A DNA stretch of 64,000 bases, taken from positions 1 through 64,000 of the forward strand of contig NZ_OANU01000064.1 of the NCBI RefSeq assembly GCF_900089835.1, in the 5' to 3' direction. Positions 34,163-43,552 of the stretch are shown piece by piece; the stretch's first letter is position 1, and each line of letters opens with the position of its first letter. The notes under the pieces are model-generated. The model saw only the letters and a list, made by a program, of their open reading frames with translations, did no database searches and was not told where the DNA came from. The DNA comes from Vibrio thalassae. Its GTDB lineage: Bacteria > Pseudomonadota > Gammaproteobacteria > Enterobacterales > Vibrionaceae. Both the position numbers and the translations under genes were made by a program.

Positions 34163-36199
34163 ATGACGGCGATACTTTCCTCACAACTTCATCTTCTCGA
34201 ACATCAACATGCAATAGCAATAGCTCGCTTTCAACGCGGCGCGGTTGTTCTTGATGGCTCCTTAGCTTGGCAAAATGAACTTATCGAGCAATTCGCAGCT
34301 CGCTTTCCTATCGGTTCTGCGTTTCAGTTGGGAGGAGAACCCTACGGCTTTTTAGAAACCATTCCAAGCAAGCAAGGAAAATGTTTGTTAGGAAGAGAAG
34401 TTAATCTACTAGTCGTAACGCTAACTCAGGATTTTGATGCCAATAGTTTTAATGCTGCGCTTGGCGCCTTGGTTGGCGGTGGAGTACTTTTGCTGCTTTG
34501 CAATGACACAAAATTTCATCCATGGTTAGAACGACACCTTTCTTTGTTGCCTAAGCTTAATCAGGCAAGTCATCAGCTCGTTAACGATCAAAGCTATTGG
34601 CAACCCCATCCCGATTATCTGGAAAATAACGACATTTATGCAGAGCAAAATTCCGCTATTGACGCCATTGAACGTGTGCTCACTGGGCGTAGAAAACGGC
34701 CTTTGGTGATTACCGCTGATAGAGGACGCGGTAAGAGCAGTGCGTTGGGACTGGCCGCGGCAAGAATCGCTCGCTCACGTTGTTGTCGCATTTTGATTAC
34801 CGCGCCAAGTAAAGCTGCGGTTCAACCTGTGTTTGATTTCAGTCAGGTCGATCAGGATTCTCTGTCATGTATCGAATTCATTTCGCCAGATGAGCTGATA
34901 AGCGCTATGCCTAACTGTGATTTATTGTTTGTCGATGAAGCTGCTGCGATACCTGTCCCTTTATTGAAAACCATTGTCGCCCATTACCATCGGCTTGTTA
35001 TCAGTTCGACAGTACATGGTTACGAAGGATGTGGAAGAGGATTTAGTCTTAAATTCTTACCTTGGCTTCAAGCAGAGCGCAAAGGAATGAAACTGCATCA
35101 TATGCAGCAACCTATTCGGTGGGCGCAAAACGATGCTTTGGAAACATGGTGCGCTGGAGCGTTTCTGTTGCAAGCAGAGCTGACGCCGATTGCCCATCAG
35201 ATCGCGTTAGAGCCGTTCGAATCGTCCCGTTGGTCTTTTTCTCGTGTCGTTACGCAGGAGGACGGCATCAATGAGCCGGTGTTATCTGAAGCGTTCGCGT
35301 TACTCGTTAACGCCCATTACCAAACTTCGCCCAACGATCTTATGCTGTTGCTAACGTCGAAAACAATGTCGCTCTATACCATGAATTACGATGGTCAGAT
35401 CGTTGGTAGTGTTCTCGTTAATAGGGAAGGGGAGTTGTCATCGGAAGTCGTAGAACGAGTACAATTAGGTCAAGCTCGTCCGCCTGGTAACTTGGCTGCC
35501 GTAGAGTTGGCCAATCATTTAGCGCTCTCAGAACCTGCAACGCAACGTTGTGGACGAGTGATGCGAATTGCGGTTCATCCACTATTGCAATCAACCGGTA
35601 TCGGGTCTGAAATGTTACGCCGTCTAAAACACCAACTCAGTGCTCAATTGGATTATCTTGCCACCAGCTTTGGTGTGACAGAAGAACTGTTTGGCTTTTG
35701 GCAAAATAGTGAGTTTGCGCCACTTAAATTGGGTAGTACTAAGGATAAGGCAAGTGGCACGTATAGTCTTACGTTAGCGGTATCAACATCAGACAATAGC
35801 CAAGAATGGCTGGCATTAGCAAAACAACAGTTCAGTCGAAATCTTATCTCTCAACTGCGAACCGTCAATCAAGATATTCATCCAATGTTAGCATGGATGT
35901 TATTTTCGACGTCTATTGCAAAGGAGAGCGGAGCCATCCCGTCAAAGCTTGTAACCCTATACATACGAGGTGGCAACTCCTTAGTTTCTAGCCGTAGCGA
36001 TTTGTTCGAGTTCATCACGTCGCTAGCTAAATTTTCGATTGATATTGACAGTCCAATAGTGACGGCCGTTGTATTACAAGAATGGACCTGGGAGCAAGTC
36101 GTTGAACAGTTTAGTCTGGTTGGACGTAAACAAGCAGAAGCTCAATTCCGAGGGGAACTGAGTTTACTCATGGAGCGTTTACAGTGTAAATTGGCTTAG
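34163..36199 (+). CDS. tmcA: tRNA(Met) cytidine acetyltransferase
   Basis: The 678-residue enzyme makes N4-acetylcytidine at the wobble base (C34) of elongator tRNA-Met, using acetyl-CoA and ATP. An N-terminal domain is followed by an ATPase/helicase-like domain with Walker A ADRGRGKSS (about 192) and Walker B LLFVDEAAAIPVPLL (about 255), a GNAT domain (VMRIAVHPLLQSTGIGSEML, about 470) and a tRNA-binding C-terminal part. Length matches the E. coli protein (671). Its last codons form part of a parS2 palindrome. Confidence 0.95.
   Translation: MTAILSSQLHLLEHQHAIAIARFQRGAVVLDGSLAWQNELIEQFAARFPIGSAFQLGGEPYGFLETIPSKQGKCLLGREVNLLVVTLTQDFDANSFNAALGALVGGGVLLLLCNDTKFHPWLERHLSLLPKLNQASHQLVNDQSYWQPHPDYLENNDIYAEQNSAIDAIERVLTGRRKRPLVITADRGRGKSSALGLAAARIARSRCCRILITAPSKAAVQPVFDFSQVDQDSLSCIEFISPDELISAMPNCDLLFVDEAAAIPVPLLKTIVAHYHRLVISSTVHGYEGCGRGFSLKFLPWLQAERKGMKLHHMQQPIRWAQNDALETWCAGAFLLQAELTPIAHQIALEPFESSRWSFSRVVTQEDGINEPVLSEAFALLVNAHYQTSPNDLMLLLTSKTMSLYTMNYDGQIVGSVLVNREGELSSEVVERVQLGQARPPGNLAAVELANHLALSEPATQRCGRVMRIAVHPLLQSTGIGSEMLRRLKHQLSAQLDYLATSFGVTEELFGFWQNSEFAPLKLGSTKDKASGTYSLTLAVSTSDNSQEWLALAKQQFSRNLISQLRTVNQDIHPMLAWMLFSTSIAKESGAIPSKLVTLYIRGGNSLVSSRSDLFEFITSLAKFSIDIDSPIVTAVVLQEWTWEQVVEQFSLVGRKQAEAQFRGELSLLMERLQCKLA
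36177..36191. promoter_or_regulatory. parS2: parS2-type site overlapping the 3' end of tmcA
   Basis: GTTTACAGTGTAAAT sits within the last codons of tmcA, so coding and centromere function share the same bases. Confidence 0.85.
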
Positions 36200-36216
36200 A
36201 TGTCGATCATTGGTGA

Positions 36217-36231
36217 ATTTACACTGTAAAC
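36217..36231. promoter_or_regulatory. parS2: parS2-type centromere site
   Basis: ATTTACACTGTAAAC, perfect TTTACA-N-TGTAAA core; 40 bp after the tmcA site. Confidence 0.88.
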
Positions 36232-36243
36232 AAGGCAATCATC

Positions 36244-36258
36244 CTTTACAGTGTAAAT
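36244..36258. promoter_or_regulatory. parS2: parS2-type centromere site
   Basis: CTTTACAGTGTAAAT, perfect core; 27 bp (centre to centre) from the previous site. Confidence 0.88.
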
Positions 36259-36271
36259 CGGAACATTCCGC

Positions 36272-36286
36272 GTTTACACTGTAAAT
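36272..36286. promoter_or_regulatory. parS2: parS2-type centromere site
   Basis: GTTTACACTGTAAAT, perfect core; 28 bp from the previous site and the last of the cluster. Confidence 0.88.
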
Positions 36287-36506
36287 TCAAATCAAAGCGC
36301 AAGTTAACTATCTAATGGTGAGCTACTAAGGCGTTGTTCAACCAGATTCAAACAACCTACCCAATTACCGTGACGCCAAGCGGAGTTTTCGATATTGCAC
36401 ATAGTCTCACAACTGAGACTACATTAAGATAATTAGAATTGTTCAAGCATGATCACATTGTTCAATCCGAACTTGTGTACTGAGCATAAGGAAGTGTCTA
36501 GCCATC

Positions 36507-38180
36507 ATGTGGAAAAGTGTTCTTAAATTATCGTCAAACGGCAATGAAGTTATCGCCCAACTACCGAGTGAGTTTAGTAAAGGGCTCGCCCTAGAAAAGG
36601 CGTTGTTGAACAAGATGTTGGTCGAGCTCAATGCTCAATCTTTCTTTGTTGACGATTCCGCAGTGGCTCAATTCATAAAGTGTGCTGCAAGTGCAAAAGG
36701 AGAAGCGTTCTCCGGTATAACTATCGCTGCGATTAAGGATGCCACATCGGAAGTAATACTTACTGAGCGAGATATGATTGCCAGTATTAAAGTCACTGGC
36801 GCCTACGGTGGCAGTCCACTGCAGCCTCACGACATTATCAAGTCACTTACCCAGTCAAGAGTGATTAAAGGTCTTAATAAGAAAGCATTAAAGAAAGTGT
36901 TGCTGCTTAGCCGTCAACTCCAAGCCGGAGAAAGCTATGTTCAGCCGGTGGCAATTGGGAGGCGTCCTAAAGAAGGTAAAGATGCTCAGTTTATTCCACT
37001 GGTTACCGACCCTAAAAAACGAGTGTTGATGCCCCAAGCCTCGGGCGAGAGCGATAAGGTAGACATGCGTGATTTAGGCGATATTGTCACCGTTGGTGAA
37101 AACGAGCAAGTAATGAAACGGATACCAGCACTAAAAGGAGAAAACGGCTTCACAGTAACGGGCGCTGTCATCCCACCTAAACCCGTCAAAGACCATCCAC
37201 TTAAACCCGGAACGGGAACCAAGTTTTCACCTGATAACCCCAATACACTATTATCGACAATGTCAGGAATGCCCATCATTAAATCTTCGGGCGTTGAAAT
37301 TGATGAAGCACTCTGCTTAAGTCAAGTGGATATATCAACAGGCCATATCAAATTTAAAGGCTGCGTGGTGATTTCTGGAAATATTGAGCCCAATATGGAA
37401 GTGATAGCCACAGGTAGCATTACTGTGGGTGGCTTCGTTGAGTCTGCGACATTAAAGTCGAAAGGGGATATCATCGTTAGTAAAGGCATTATCGGTCACA
37501 ATGTTGACGATGGGGAGCCTAAATCGTGTGTTATTGAATCTGGTGGTGATGTTGTCGCGAACTATGCTCAGTTTGCTAAAGTTAGTTCGCAAGGAGATAT
37601 TCATTTTAAGGTACATAGCTTAAATAACGATATTGTATGTGGCGGTGATTTACTGGTGACCGGCTCTGGCAAGAAACAAGGGATATTGAGTGGCGGCGAA
37701 GCGGTTGTCGGAGGAAAGGTTGTCTGTAACCAACTTGGTGTCGAAGGTGATACCGCCACTTACATTAAAGCCTTTGCGCAATATCAAACCTATCAAGATG
37801 GTTTAAATACGCTTCAGCAACGTTATAAGGCACTTCAAGAAAGCAAAATGAAAGCCATCCGTCGAGAAATTGAGCTGAAAAAGATACCTAAGTCAGCCCG
37901 GACTGAAGAGCAGAACAAAGAACTTGAAGTATTGAACAGTTCCAACACCGAAGCATTGGATGCACTAAACACTGAGAAAGAGAGGCTGGAGTTGGAGCTG
38001 TTTGCAAAGCTAGAACTTAATACCGTAGCGTCTTTGGTTCAAACTCACACTCGTGTGACGGTCGTTTTTGACGAAGAGAAGATCACGACAAAAAATACTC
38101 ACGGTCCCGCATCATTTAGTTTTAACAAGCACATGATCCACTTTGCCCCAAAACTGAAAGAAGAAGACTTAACGGTATAA
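36507..38180 (+). CDS. FapA-family (DUF342) protein
   Basis: A 557-residue protein with the DUF342/FapA core: N-terminal region with KVTGAYGGSPLQPHDI, then ALKGENGFTVTGAVIPPKP and a repetitive beta-helix (GHIKFKGCVVISGNIEPNMEVIATGSITVGG), and a coiled coil at about 430-500. The Vibrio family member FapA has been tied to flagellar gene expression and glucose-dependent motility, but many genomes carry extra paralogues; this one stands alone near ori2 with no flagellar neighbours. Cytoplasmic. Confidence 0.8.
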   Translation: MWKSVLKLSSNGNEVIAQLPSEFSKGLALEKALLNKMLVELNAQSFFVDDSAVAQFIKCAASAKGEAFSGITIAAIKDATSEVILTERDMIASIKVTGAYGGSPLQPHDIIKSLTQSRVIKGLNKKALKKVLLLSRQLQAGESYVQPVAIGRRPKEGKDAQFIPLVTDPKKRVLMPQASGESDKVDMRDLGDIVTVGENEQVMKRIPALKGENGFTVTGAVIPPKPVKDHPLKPGTGTKFSPDNPNTLLSTMSGMPIIKSSGVEIDEALCLSQVDISTGHIKFKGCVVISGNIEPNMEVIATGSITVGGFVESATLKSKGDIIVSKGIIGHNVDDGEPKSCVIESGGDVVANYAQFAKVSSQGDIHFKVHSLNNDIVCGGDLLVTGSGKKQGILSGGEAVVGGKVVCNQLGVEGDTATYIKAFAQYQTYQDGLNTLQQRYKALQESKMKAIRREIELKKIPKSARTEEQNKELEVLNSSNTEALDALNTEKERLELELFAKLELNTVASLVQTHTRVTVVFDEEKITTKNTHGPASFSFNKHMIHFAPKLKEEDLTV

Positions 38181-38215
38181 AAGAAAGTCGAGGCGTTACT
38201 CGCCAAAACGAATAG

Positions 38216-38650
38216 CTAGGTGTTTTGCTTCCAAAGCAAAGCACCATTTCCTTGTTGAGCCAATATGTCTTCAGGATTTCTTAGTCGACAACGATTTAGC
38301 GACAAGCAACCACAGCCTATGCAATCTCCAAGCTCATCTCTGAGTTTGGTCATTAACCGTATTTTTTCATTTAATATTTGTTTCCAGTTCTGTCCCATGG
38401 ATTCCCACTCCTCTTGAGAGGGGGCTCTATCAATGGGCAGTACCGATAATGCCTGTTTGATCTCCTCCAAACTTAAACCTAGTTGCTGACCAGTTTTAAT
38501 GACAGCGAGGCGTCTTAATACTGAACGATCGTATCGACGTTGATTTCCTTGATTACGCCAACTCGTGATCATTCCTTTTTGTTCGTAAAAATGCAGAGCG
38601 GATACAGCGACTTCCGCTCGCTTTGCTACCTGACCAACGGTTAATTCCAT
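38216..38650 (-). CDS. soxR: Redox-sensing MerR-family activator SoxR
   Basis: The 144-residue regulator has an N-terminal MerR winged helix (LTVGQVAKRAEVAVSALHFYE) and a C-terminal [2Fe-2S] cluster with the exact SoxR spacing: Cys110, 113, 115 and 121 (CIGCGCLSLNRC). It responds to redox-cycling compounds. The ATG at 38650 has AGGAG upstream; a TTG further up is unlikely. It is divergent from an MFS exporter, with a SoxR box between the two genes. No soxS is present, as usual outside enterobacteria. Confidence 0.93.
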   Translation of the reverse strand: MELTVGQVAKRAEVAVSALHFYEQKGMITSWRNQGNQRRYDRSVLRRLAVIKTGQQLGLSLEEIKQALSVLPIDRAPSQEEWESMGQNWKQILNEKIRLMTKLRDELGDCIGCGCLSLNRCRLRNPEDILAQQGNGALLWKQNT

Positions 38651-38683
38651 TTCGTTCTCCTTTTGCAATTAAGTATAGCTTGA

Positions 38684-38701
38684 CCTCAAGTAATGTTGAG
38701 G
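38684..38701. promoter_or_regulatory. SoxR box
   Basis: CCTCAAGTAATGTTGAGG is an 18-bp near-perfect palindrome (outer arms CCTCAA/TTGAGG exact) that closely resembles the classical SoxR operator CCTCAAGTTAACTTGAGG. It lies 34 bp before soxR and 40 bp before the exporter gene. Confidence 0.88.
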
Positions 38702-38741
38702 TTTTAGCATTGAAGCCAGTCACAAAGATAAAGGAATAATG

Positions 38742-39938
38742 ATGAAAAGGACTTCAATACAACACCTTTTAGCGCTTCTGTTCGATGGTATTGCTTCGGG
38801 GATGATGTTGATGGCACTCCCATGGAGCATTCTGTCGCAAGGCAATAATAGTACATTTTTAGCCATACTGACGTTGTGCTGCACAGCATCATCGTTTGTC
38901 GCAACCCCTTTGTTTGCAACGGCCATTGACCGTTATTCACGAAAACAGATCTTAGCGCTGGCCCAACTGTTACAGGCGCTGGCTGCGTTGATGGTTGTGT
39001 GTGCTTGGTATATTGAACCTAATGCTCTCTGGTCTCTTGCGATTGCTCAGTTGGTCTTTTGGCTGACCAGCGATCTCGCGTGGGGAACAAATGGTGCATT
39101 TACCCAAGAGATCTACAAAAAATCAGCTTATGCGAAAATCTCGGGGCAACAAGAGATAGTCTTGCAGATGACGACATTGACTGCGGGTGGCTTAGGCGTG
39201 CTGTTACTGGAGTTGTGGCGAATTGAGTACTTCGCCCTTTTGGCCACACTACTTTCTGTTAGCTCGATGGTTTGCTATGCCAGCATTCATTACACACCAA
39301 AACAACGAGAAAATAAGCGTGTGTCTTTTGTGTCGCAATTAAGCGAATCCAAAGCCATATTTTCGCGCTCACCGATGTTTTTCTCGTTTGTCGCTCTCTC
39401 TTGCTTGAGCTACCCGATGATGACTTATTTATCTAAGTTAGTGCCTATCTATTTTTCCGAGCAAAATATTGAGGGTTATTGGTTTGCTTGGTGGCAAATC
39501 AATTATGGGTTAGGTGCAATACTATGCGGGGTAATGATTACTTATTTACTGTCACGGATTCCGCATGAACACCTGATGATGGCTAGTGTTATTGTTTTGG
39601 CATTGCTGTTGATTATCTTAGCGATCTCAACGTCCGCACTTAGTATCGTCATTGTTGCACTGTTTATCGGCTTATTTAACGCGACCAACCGAATCGCCAG
39701 AGTAAACAAGTTACATGAAGTCATTGATAATGCCGTTCGAGGCAGAGTAGATGGGGGAATGAAGTTATTCTCGACTCTTGTTCAAAGCATGAGTTATGTG
39801 CTTATCGCTTATTTGACTTACTACGATATGACAGAGTTTGGTTTTACCGTGGCTGCTGTGGTCATGGCACTAGCAGCCTTTGGTATGTGGCTATTGCATC
39901 GAGATAAAAAGGCAATCTGTATGATGCAAAATTATTGA
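38742..39938 (+). CDS. MFS transporter, predicted SoxR-controlled exporter
   Basis: A 398-residue major facilitator protein with about twelve hydrophobic segments and the loop 2-3 basic motif in the form ATAIDRYSRKQIL. The second of two adjacent ATGs (38742) has AAGGA at better spacing. The SoxR box in its promoter region predicts induction by redox-active compounds, so export of phenazine- or quinone-like toxins is a reasonable guess. The 3' end overlaps the convergent lipoprotein gene by seven bases. Confidence 0.85.
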   Translation: MKRTSIQHLLALLFDGIASGMMLMALPWSILSQGNNSTFLAILTLCCTASSFVATPLFATAIDRYSRKQILALAQLLQALAALMVVCAWYIEPNALWSLAIAQLVFWLTSDLAWGTNGAFTQEIYKKSAYAKISGQQEIVLQMTTLTAGGLGVLLLELWRIEYFALLATLLSVSSMVCYASIHYTPKQRENKRVSFVSQLSESKAIFSRSPMFFSFVALSCLSYPMMTYLSKLVPIYFSEQNIEGYWFAWWQINYGLGAILCGVMITYLLSRIPHEHLMMASVIVLALLLIILAISTSALSIVIVALFIGLFNATNRIARVNKLHEVIDNAVRGRVDGGMKLFSTLVQSMSYVLIAYLTYYDMTEFGFTVAAVVMALAAFGMWLLHRDKKAICMMQNY

Positions 39939-40270
39939 GGTTTGGCTGGCAATGGTGTTGGGACGGGTTTCACCGCTTCATCAGATTTAGAAACAGTAAT
40001 ACTGCGAATAAATCGGCTGAAGTACAGCTCTCGAAGCAGTTCATCGCAGCGTTCGGTTGATAAACGTCGTTTCCATTGCTCGCTACTGACGGCTATTCGC
40101 GTTTGATTGGTTTTTCGATAGCCATTTGCAACTTCGCACAACTCGATGGTGTCCATGTAATTAGGGTAGGTGTTAACTGATGATGAGCGAAGCCCAAGCT
40201 GATTCATTTGATATGACGAGCAGCCCGTCATAATGAGCATGATGAAAGATAACAGTGCTTTTAATCTCAT
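39932..40270 (-). CDS. Small predicted outer-membrane lipoprotein
   Basis: A 112-residue protein with a lipoprotein signal peptide: hydrophobic core SFIMLIM followed by lipobox MTGC at Cys17. The mature part has two more cysteines (ELCEVANGYRKTNQTRI, STERCDELL) and a proline-rich C-terminus. No family recognised beyond Vibrio-type hypothetical. Its last codons overlap the end of the MFS gene. Confidence 0.7.
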   Translation of the reverse strand: MRLKALLSFIMLIMTGCSSYQMNQLGLRSSSVNTYPNYMDTIELCEVANGYRKTNQTRIAVSSEQWKRRLSTERCDELLRELYFSRFIRSITVSKSDEAVKPVPTPLPAKPQ

Positions 40271-40463
40271 AACAGTAGTGATTTGTCCTAGTTTTGTGGG
40301 CGAGCGCTCATACTAAACACTATTTGTGACAGTTAAAGAGAAGTTTTAAACACATGTCACCTAACGGCAAAAATTAACACTGCTCAGACATTTAGACGAT
40401 CTATACTGGGCTCAGTTTACCGTGTTGCAGTAATGACGTTTCTGATTATTGAGGAGAAGTGGG

Positions 40464-41873
40464 ATGGTGGATGCTATCAACGTAGATATAGTAGTACTCG
40501 GTGGTGGACCCGGTGGTTATACCGCTGCCTTTCGTGCAGCAGACCTTGGACTGTCAGTGTGTCTTGTTGAGAAGCAAGATACGCTGGGCGGAGTGTGTGT
40601 TAACGTAGGGTGCATACCATCTAAAACCTTATTACATGCGGCTGCATTGATCGAACATGCTAAGCATGGAGAGAAAATGGGTATCGCATTTGGCACTCCA
40701 AGCATCGATATGGACAGGTTACGAGCTCACAAAGAAAACACGATATCAGAGCTGACCAAAGGAATTGCTAACCTCGCAAAAGCTCGCAAGATCACACGGG
40801 TTCAAGGAGCTGGTCAGTTCACTTCACACAATACACTATCAGTCGTCGGTGAATCCGACACACAAATCTTGTTCAAACACGCCATCATCGCAACTGGTTC
40901 ACATTCAATATCACTTCCCATCGCTCCAAATGACCCGAGGATTTGGGACTCGACTGATGCGCTCGCCCTGCGTTCGATCCCTAACAAACTGCTGGTAATT
41001 GGCGGTGGGATTATTGGTTTAGAAATGGCTCAGGTGTATTCTGCATTAGGATCGCAGATCACAATCGTTGAAGCGCAAGACCAAGTGATCCCCGCAGCAG
41101 ACAAAGACATCGTCCAACCTTTAGTTAAGTCCGTTAAAAAGCGCTATCAAATACTGACGAAGACGCTGGTGACTGCCATGGAAGCTGACTCTGACGCTAT
41201 CACAGTATTTTTTGACGGTAAGAACGCACCTGAAAGCGAGCGTTTTGATGCTGTTTTAGTTGCTGTTGGACGTAGGCCAAATACCGCTAACTTAGGACTG
41301 GATATACTCAATATTGAGCTTGATAAACAGGGGCTGATTCCTGTGAACGAAAGGATGCAGACTAGCGTGCCTAATGTTTTTGCTATCGGTGATATCGTTA
41401 AAGGGCTTATGTTGGCTCACAAGGCAACACATGAAGGTAAGGTGGCCTCCGAGGTTATTGCCGGTATGGATTCAGCCTTCCATCCTGTTGCAATACCATC
41501 GGTAGCCTACACTAGCCCAGAGATCGCTTGGGTCGGTTTGACAGAGAAAGAAGCGAAGCAGCAAGGTTTGGCGTTCCAAACCGGCAAAGTACCTTGGTTG
41601 GTAAGTGGACGAGCCCAGAGTGCAGGGGCGACGAACGGTGTCACCAAAGCGATTTTCTGTTCTGATACTGGTACGCTTCTAGGCGCTGGGATTTGTGGTG
41701 AAAATGCTGGAGAACTTATTCATGAAGCGTGTGCAATGTTAGAGCTAGGTGGCCGAGCTAAAGACATCGCGCACACAGTGCATGCTCATCCGACATTAGC
41801 TGAAACCTTTGCTTTTACGGCGGAGTTGGTTGAAGGTTCGATGATCGACATGCTGCCTCCTCGCAAGAAATAA
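40464..41873 (+). CDS. lpdA: Dihydrolipoyl dehydrogenase, stand-alone paralogue
   Basis: The 469-residue FAD disulfide oxidoreductase has an N-terminal FAD motif VVLGGGPGGYTAAFRAA, redox-active cysteines in CVNVGCIPSK (Cys45, Cys50), an NAD motif VIGGGIIGLEMAQVY, AIGDI, and the catalytic HAHPTLAE near the C-terminus. The ATG at 40464 has GGAG seven bases upstream. The gene is not beside genes for 2-oxoacid dehydrogenase E1/E2 subunits, so its partner complex is encoded elsewhere; it may serve a branched-chain or acetoin-type complex. Gene symbol given for the family, not for orthology. Confidence 0.9.
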   Translation: MVDAINVDIVVLGGGPGGYTAAFRAADLGLSVCLVEKQDTLGGVCVNVGCIPSKTLLHAAALIEHAKHGEKMGIAFGTPSIDMDRLRAHKENTISELTKGIANLAKARKITRVQGAGQFTSHNTLSVVGESDTQILFKHAIIATGSHSISLPIAPNDPRIWDSTDALALRSIPNKLLVIGGGIIGLEMAQVYSALGSQITIVEAQDQVIPAADKDIVQPLVKSVKKRYQILTKTLVTAMEADSDAITVFFDGKNAPESERFDAVLVAVGRRPNTANLGLDILNIELDKQGLIPVNERMQTSVPNVFAIGDIVKGLMLAHKATHEGKVASEVIAGMDSAFHPVAIPSVAYTSPEIAWVGLTEKEAKQQGLAFQTGKVPWLVSGRAQSAGATNGVTKAIFCSDTGTLLGAGICGENAGELIHEACAMLELGGRAKDIAHTVHAHPTLAETFAFTAELVEGSMIDMLPPRKK

Positions 41874-41906
41874 CCGGTATAGAACATATCGTCAATAAGA
41901 CATGTG

Positions 41907-41932
41907 GCTCCCTTTGTTAAGGTAAAGGGAGC
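41907..41932. terminator. Hairpin between convergent lpd and alcohol dehydrogenase genes
   Basis: A nine-bp stem GCTCCCTTT / AAAGGGAGC with eight-base loop. The following T-tract is poor in both directions, so termination is tentative. Confidence 0.45.
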
Positions 41933-41960
41933 TTGACTTGAGATAAGGTTATTCTGAGGT

Positions 41961-43007
41961 TTACCCTTGTGTCATTTGCAACACAATTTTGCCGATATGA
42001 CTTTTCTCAACAAATTCCTGTTGTGCCTGTTTGATATCTGACAATGTAAACACTTTCGCGACCAGAGGTCGTATTTTTGAATGCTCGATTCGGCGAATTA
42101 GGTTTGGAAACACCTCATTTTCTAGCCCAGTACAGCCAAAAAACGACAGATCTTTTAGATAGAGTGTTCGTACGTCGAGTTCGGCCATTGCACCCCCTAT
42201 AGCGCCAGAGACGGCATAGCGGCCTTTTGGTTGCATCACTTCAAGTAACTCTGGCCCCTGAGGGCCCGCTACGAGATCGACGACAACACTAACGCTGTTT
42301 TTGCCCAATACATCCACCAAGCTTTCCCCGCGTGATACCGTTGTATCGGCGCCAATATCCAGTAAGGCTGATGCCTTCGATTTGCTGGTGACTGCTATCA
42401 CCTTTGCACCACGAGCTTTAGCCAATTGCACGGCTGCAGATCCTACACCACCAGATGCGCCTGTAACTAACACAGTATCACTCGCAGTAACGGATGCTCG
42501 GGTTAACATGTTTTCTGCGGTTGAGTAGGAGCATGGAAAAGAGGCCAGTTCGATATCGCTATAGCTTGAATTTACACTGTAAGCCTGACGAGAATCCACG
42601 ACGGTGTATTCTGCGAAACCGCCGTCACATTCAGATCCGAAGTACCAGAAATGATTAAGGTCTTCGCCGTTGGCGTAGCGAAGGCAAGGATCAATGAGAA
42701 CGCGTTCACCGATTCGAGCATCATCAATATGATCACCCACAGCGACAATGTAGCCGCAAACATCAGCACCTTGAATTCTTGGCAATACAAGTGCATTGCC
42801 GGACCATCCTGCATCGTCACTATCGTTATCACCCTTAGAATACCAGCCAATACGAGTGCTGATATCGGTATTGTTTATACCTGCGGCGCTCACTTTAATC
42901 AGCACTTCATTAGCGGCTGGTTTAGGAACGGCGATGTCTGATTTGATAACAAGTTGCTCTAGGTCACCGTGGCCGATGAGTTGGACGCCAGTCATAGTTG
43001 AACTCAT
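41961..43007 (-). CDS. Zinc-type alcohol dehydrogenase / quinone oxidoreductase family protein
   Basis: A 348-residue medium-chain dehydrogenase. The GroES-like domain contains GINNTDISTRIGWY and GADVCGYIVAVGDHI; the Rossmann domain has VLVTGASGGVGSAAVQLAKARGA. The ATG at 43007 has AGGA upstream; the longer frame to 43133 would run into the TetR remnant. It follows the broken TetR gene by 13 bp, so the two form an enzyme-regulator pair in which the regulator is now defective. Carries an imperfect parS2-like sequence at 42570-42584. Substrate unknown. Confidence 0.85.
   Translation of the reverse strand: MSSTMTGVQLIGHGDLEQLVIKSDIAVPKPAANEVLIKVSAAGINNTDISTRIGWYSKGDNDSDDAGWSGNALVLPRIQGADVCGYIVAVGDHIDDARIGERVLIDPCLRYANGEDLNHFWYFGSECDGGFAEYTVVDSRQAYSVNSSYSDIELASFPCSYSTAENMLTRASVTASDTVLVTGASGGVGSAAVQLAKARGAKVIAVTSKSKASALLDIGADTTVSRGESLVDVLGKNSVSVVVDLVAGPQGPELLEVMQPKGRYAVSGAIGGAMAELDVRTLYLKDLSFFGCTGLENEVFPNLIRRIEHSKIRPLVAKVFTLSDIKQAQQEFVEKSHIGKIVLQMTQG
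42570..42584. promoter_or_regulatory. Imperfect parS2-like sequence in a coding region
   Basis: ATTTACACTGTAAGC differs from the TTTACANTGTAAA core at one base. It may be a weak or decayed parS2. Confidence 0.4.
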
Positions 43008-43020
43008 ATGGGGTTTCCTT

Positions 43021-43552
43021 TTAGTTGTGTGATGTTGTAGTGGTAAATAGAGCGCTGACGGAGTCTTTGGCTGCACTAACCGCGGCTTCCCCAAGGAAAG
43101 GGTAAGCCGCGGTAATACCCTCATGAAGGACATACAGCGCCTGACTTAGGTCTTCACGACCGCTAATCTGAGCCAAATGTTGTATTACCTTGTGTTTGTA
43201 GGTTTCTACAGCAAAGTGGATTTCTGTGTTGTCGGGAAAAGCCGCTAGCGCATTGGCAGAAAGACATCCTTTTGGTGCGTGTTGCTTCATCCAGTGACTA
43301 AGCGTGTCAAAAGCCGATAAAGTCGCCGTTAAGCCTGGCTCATCATGGCAGCTTTCGAGTAACAATAGATAACGCTGGTGACGATAATTCAGCGCGCCTA
43401 CGACCATGCTCTCCTTTGATGGAAAAATATTTATACAGCGTCCGCATACTGACACCAGACAGTGCTTTCAGCTCCGCGACGCTTGGTTCAGCAAACCCTT
43501 TCTGCGCAAAAGCACGTTCCAGATTCTCTGCAATTTGTTGTTGGGACATCAT
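43021..43552 (-). pseudogene. TetR-family regulator, frameshifted
   Basis: Two overlapping frames together make one TetR protein. The first (from ATG 43552) gives the helix-turn-helix AELKALSGVSMRTLYKYF and then runs out of frame; the second continues with PSKESMVVGALNYRHQRYLLLLES and the ligand domain. The switch occurs in a run of five Ts on the minus strand (about 43422-43430); a run of four would restore one 170-odd-residue frame. It probably repressed itself and the adjacent alcohol dehydrogenase. A sequencing error in the homopolymer is the alternative. Confidence 0.8.

Larger units (their letters stand above)
36200..36506. other. Intergenic parS2 cluster
   Basis: The gap between tmcA and the FapA-like gene holds three parS2 palindromes, with a fourth in the end of tmcA; it also has an ATGATCA site at 36449-36455. 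No gene is seen. Confidence 0.8.

Noticed and set aside
42570..42584. Counting this as a full parS2 site
   Set aside because: One core base deviates and it lies inside a coding region, so it is listed only as imperfect.
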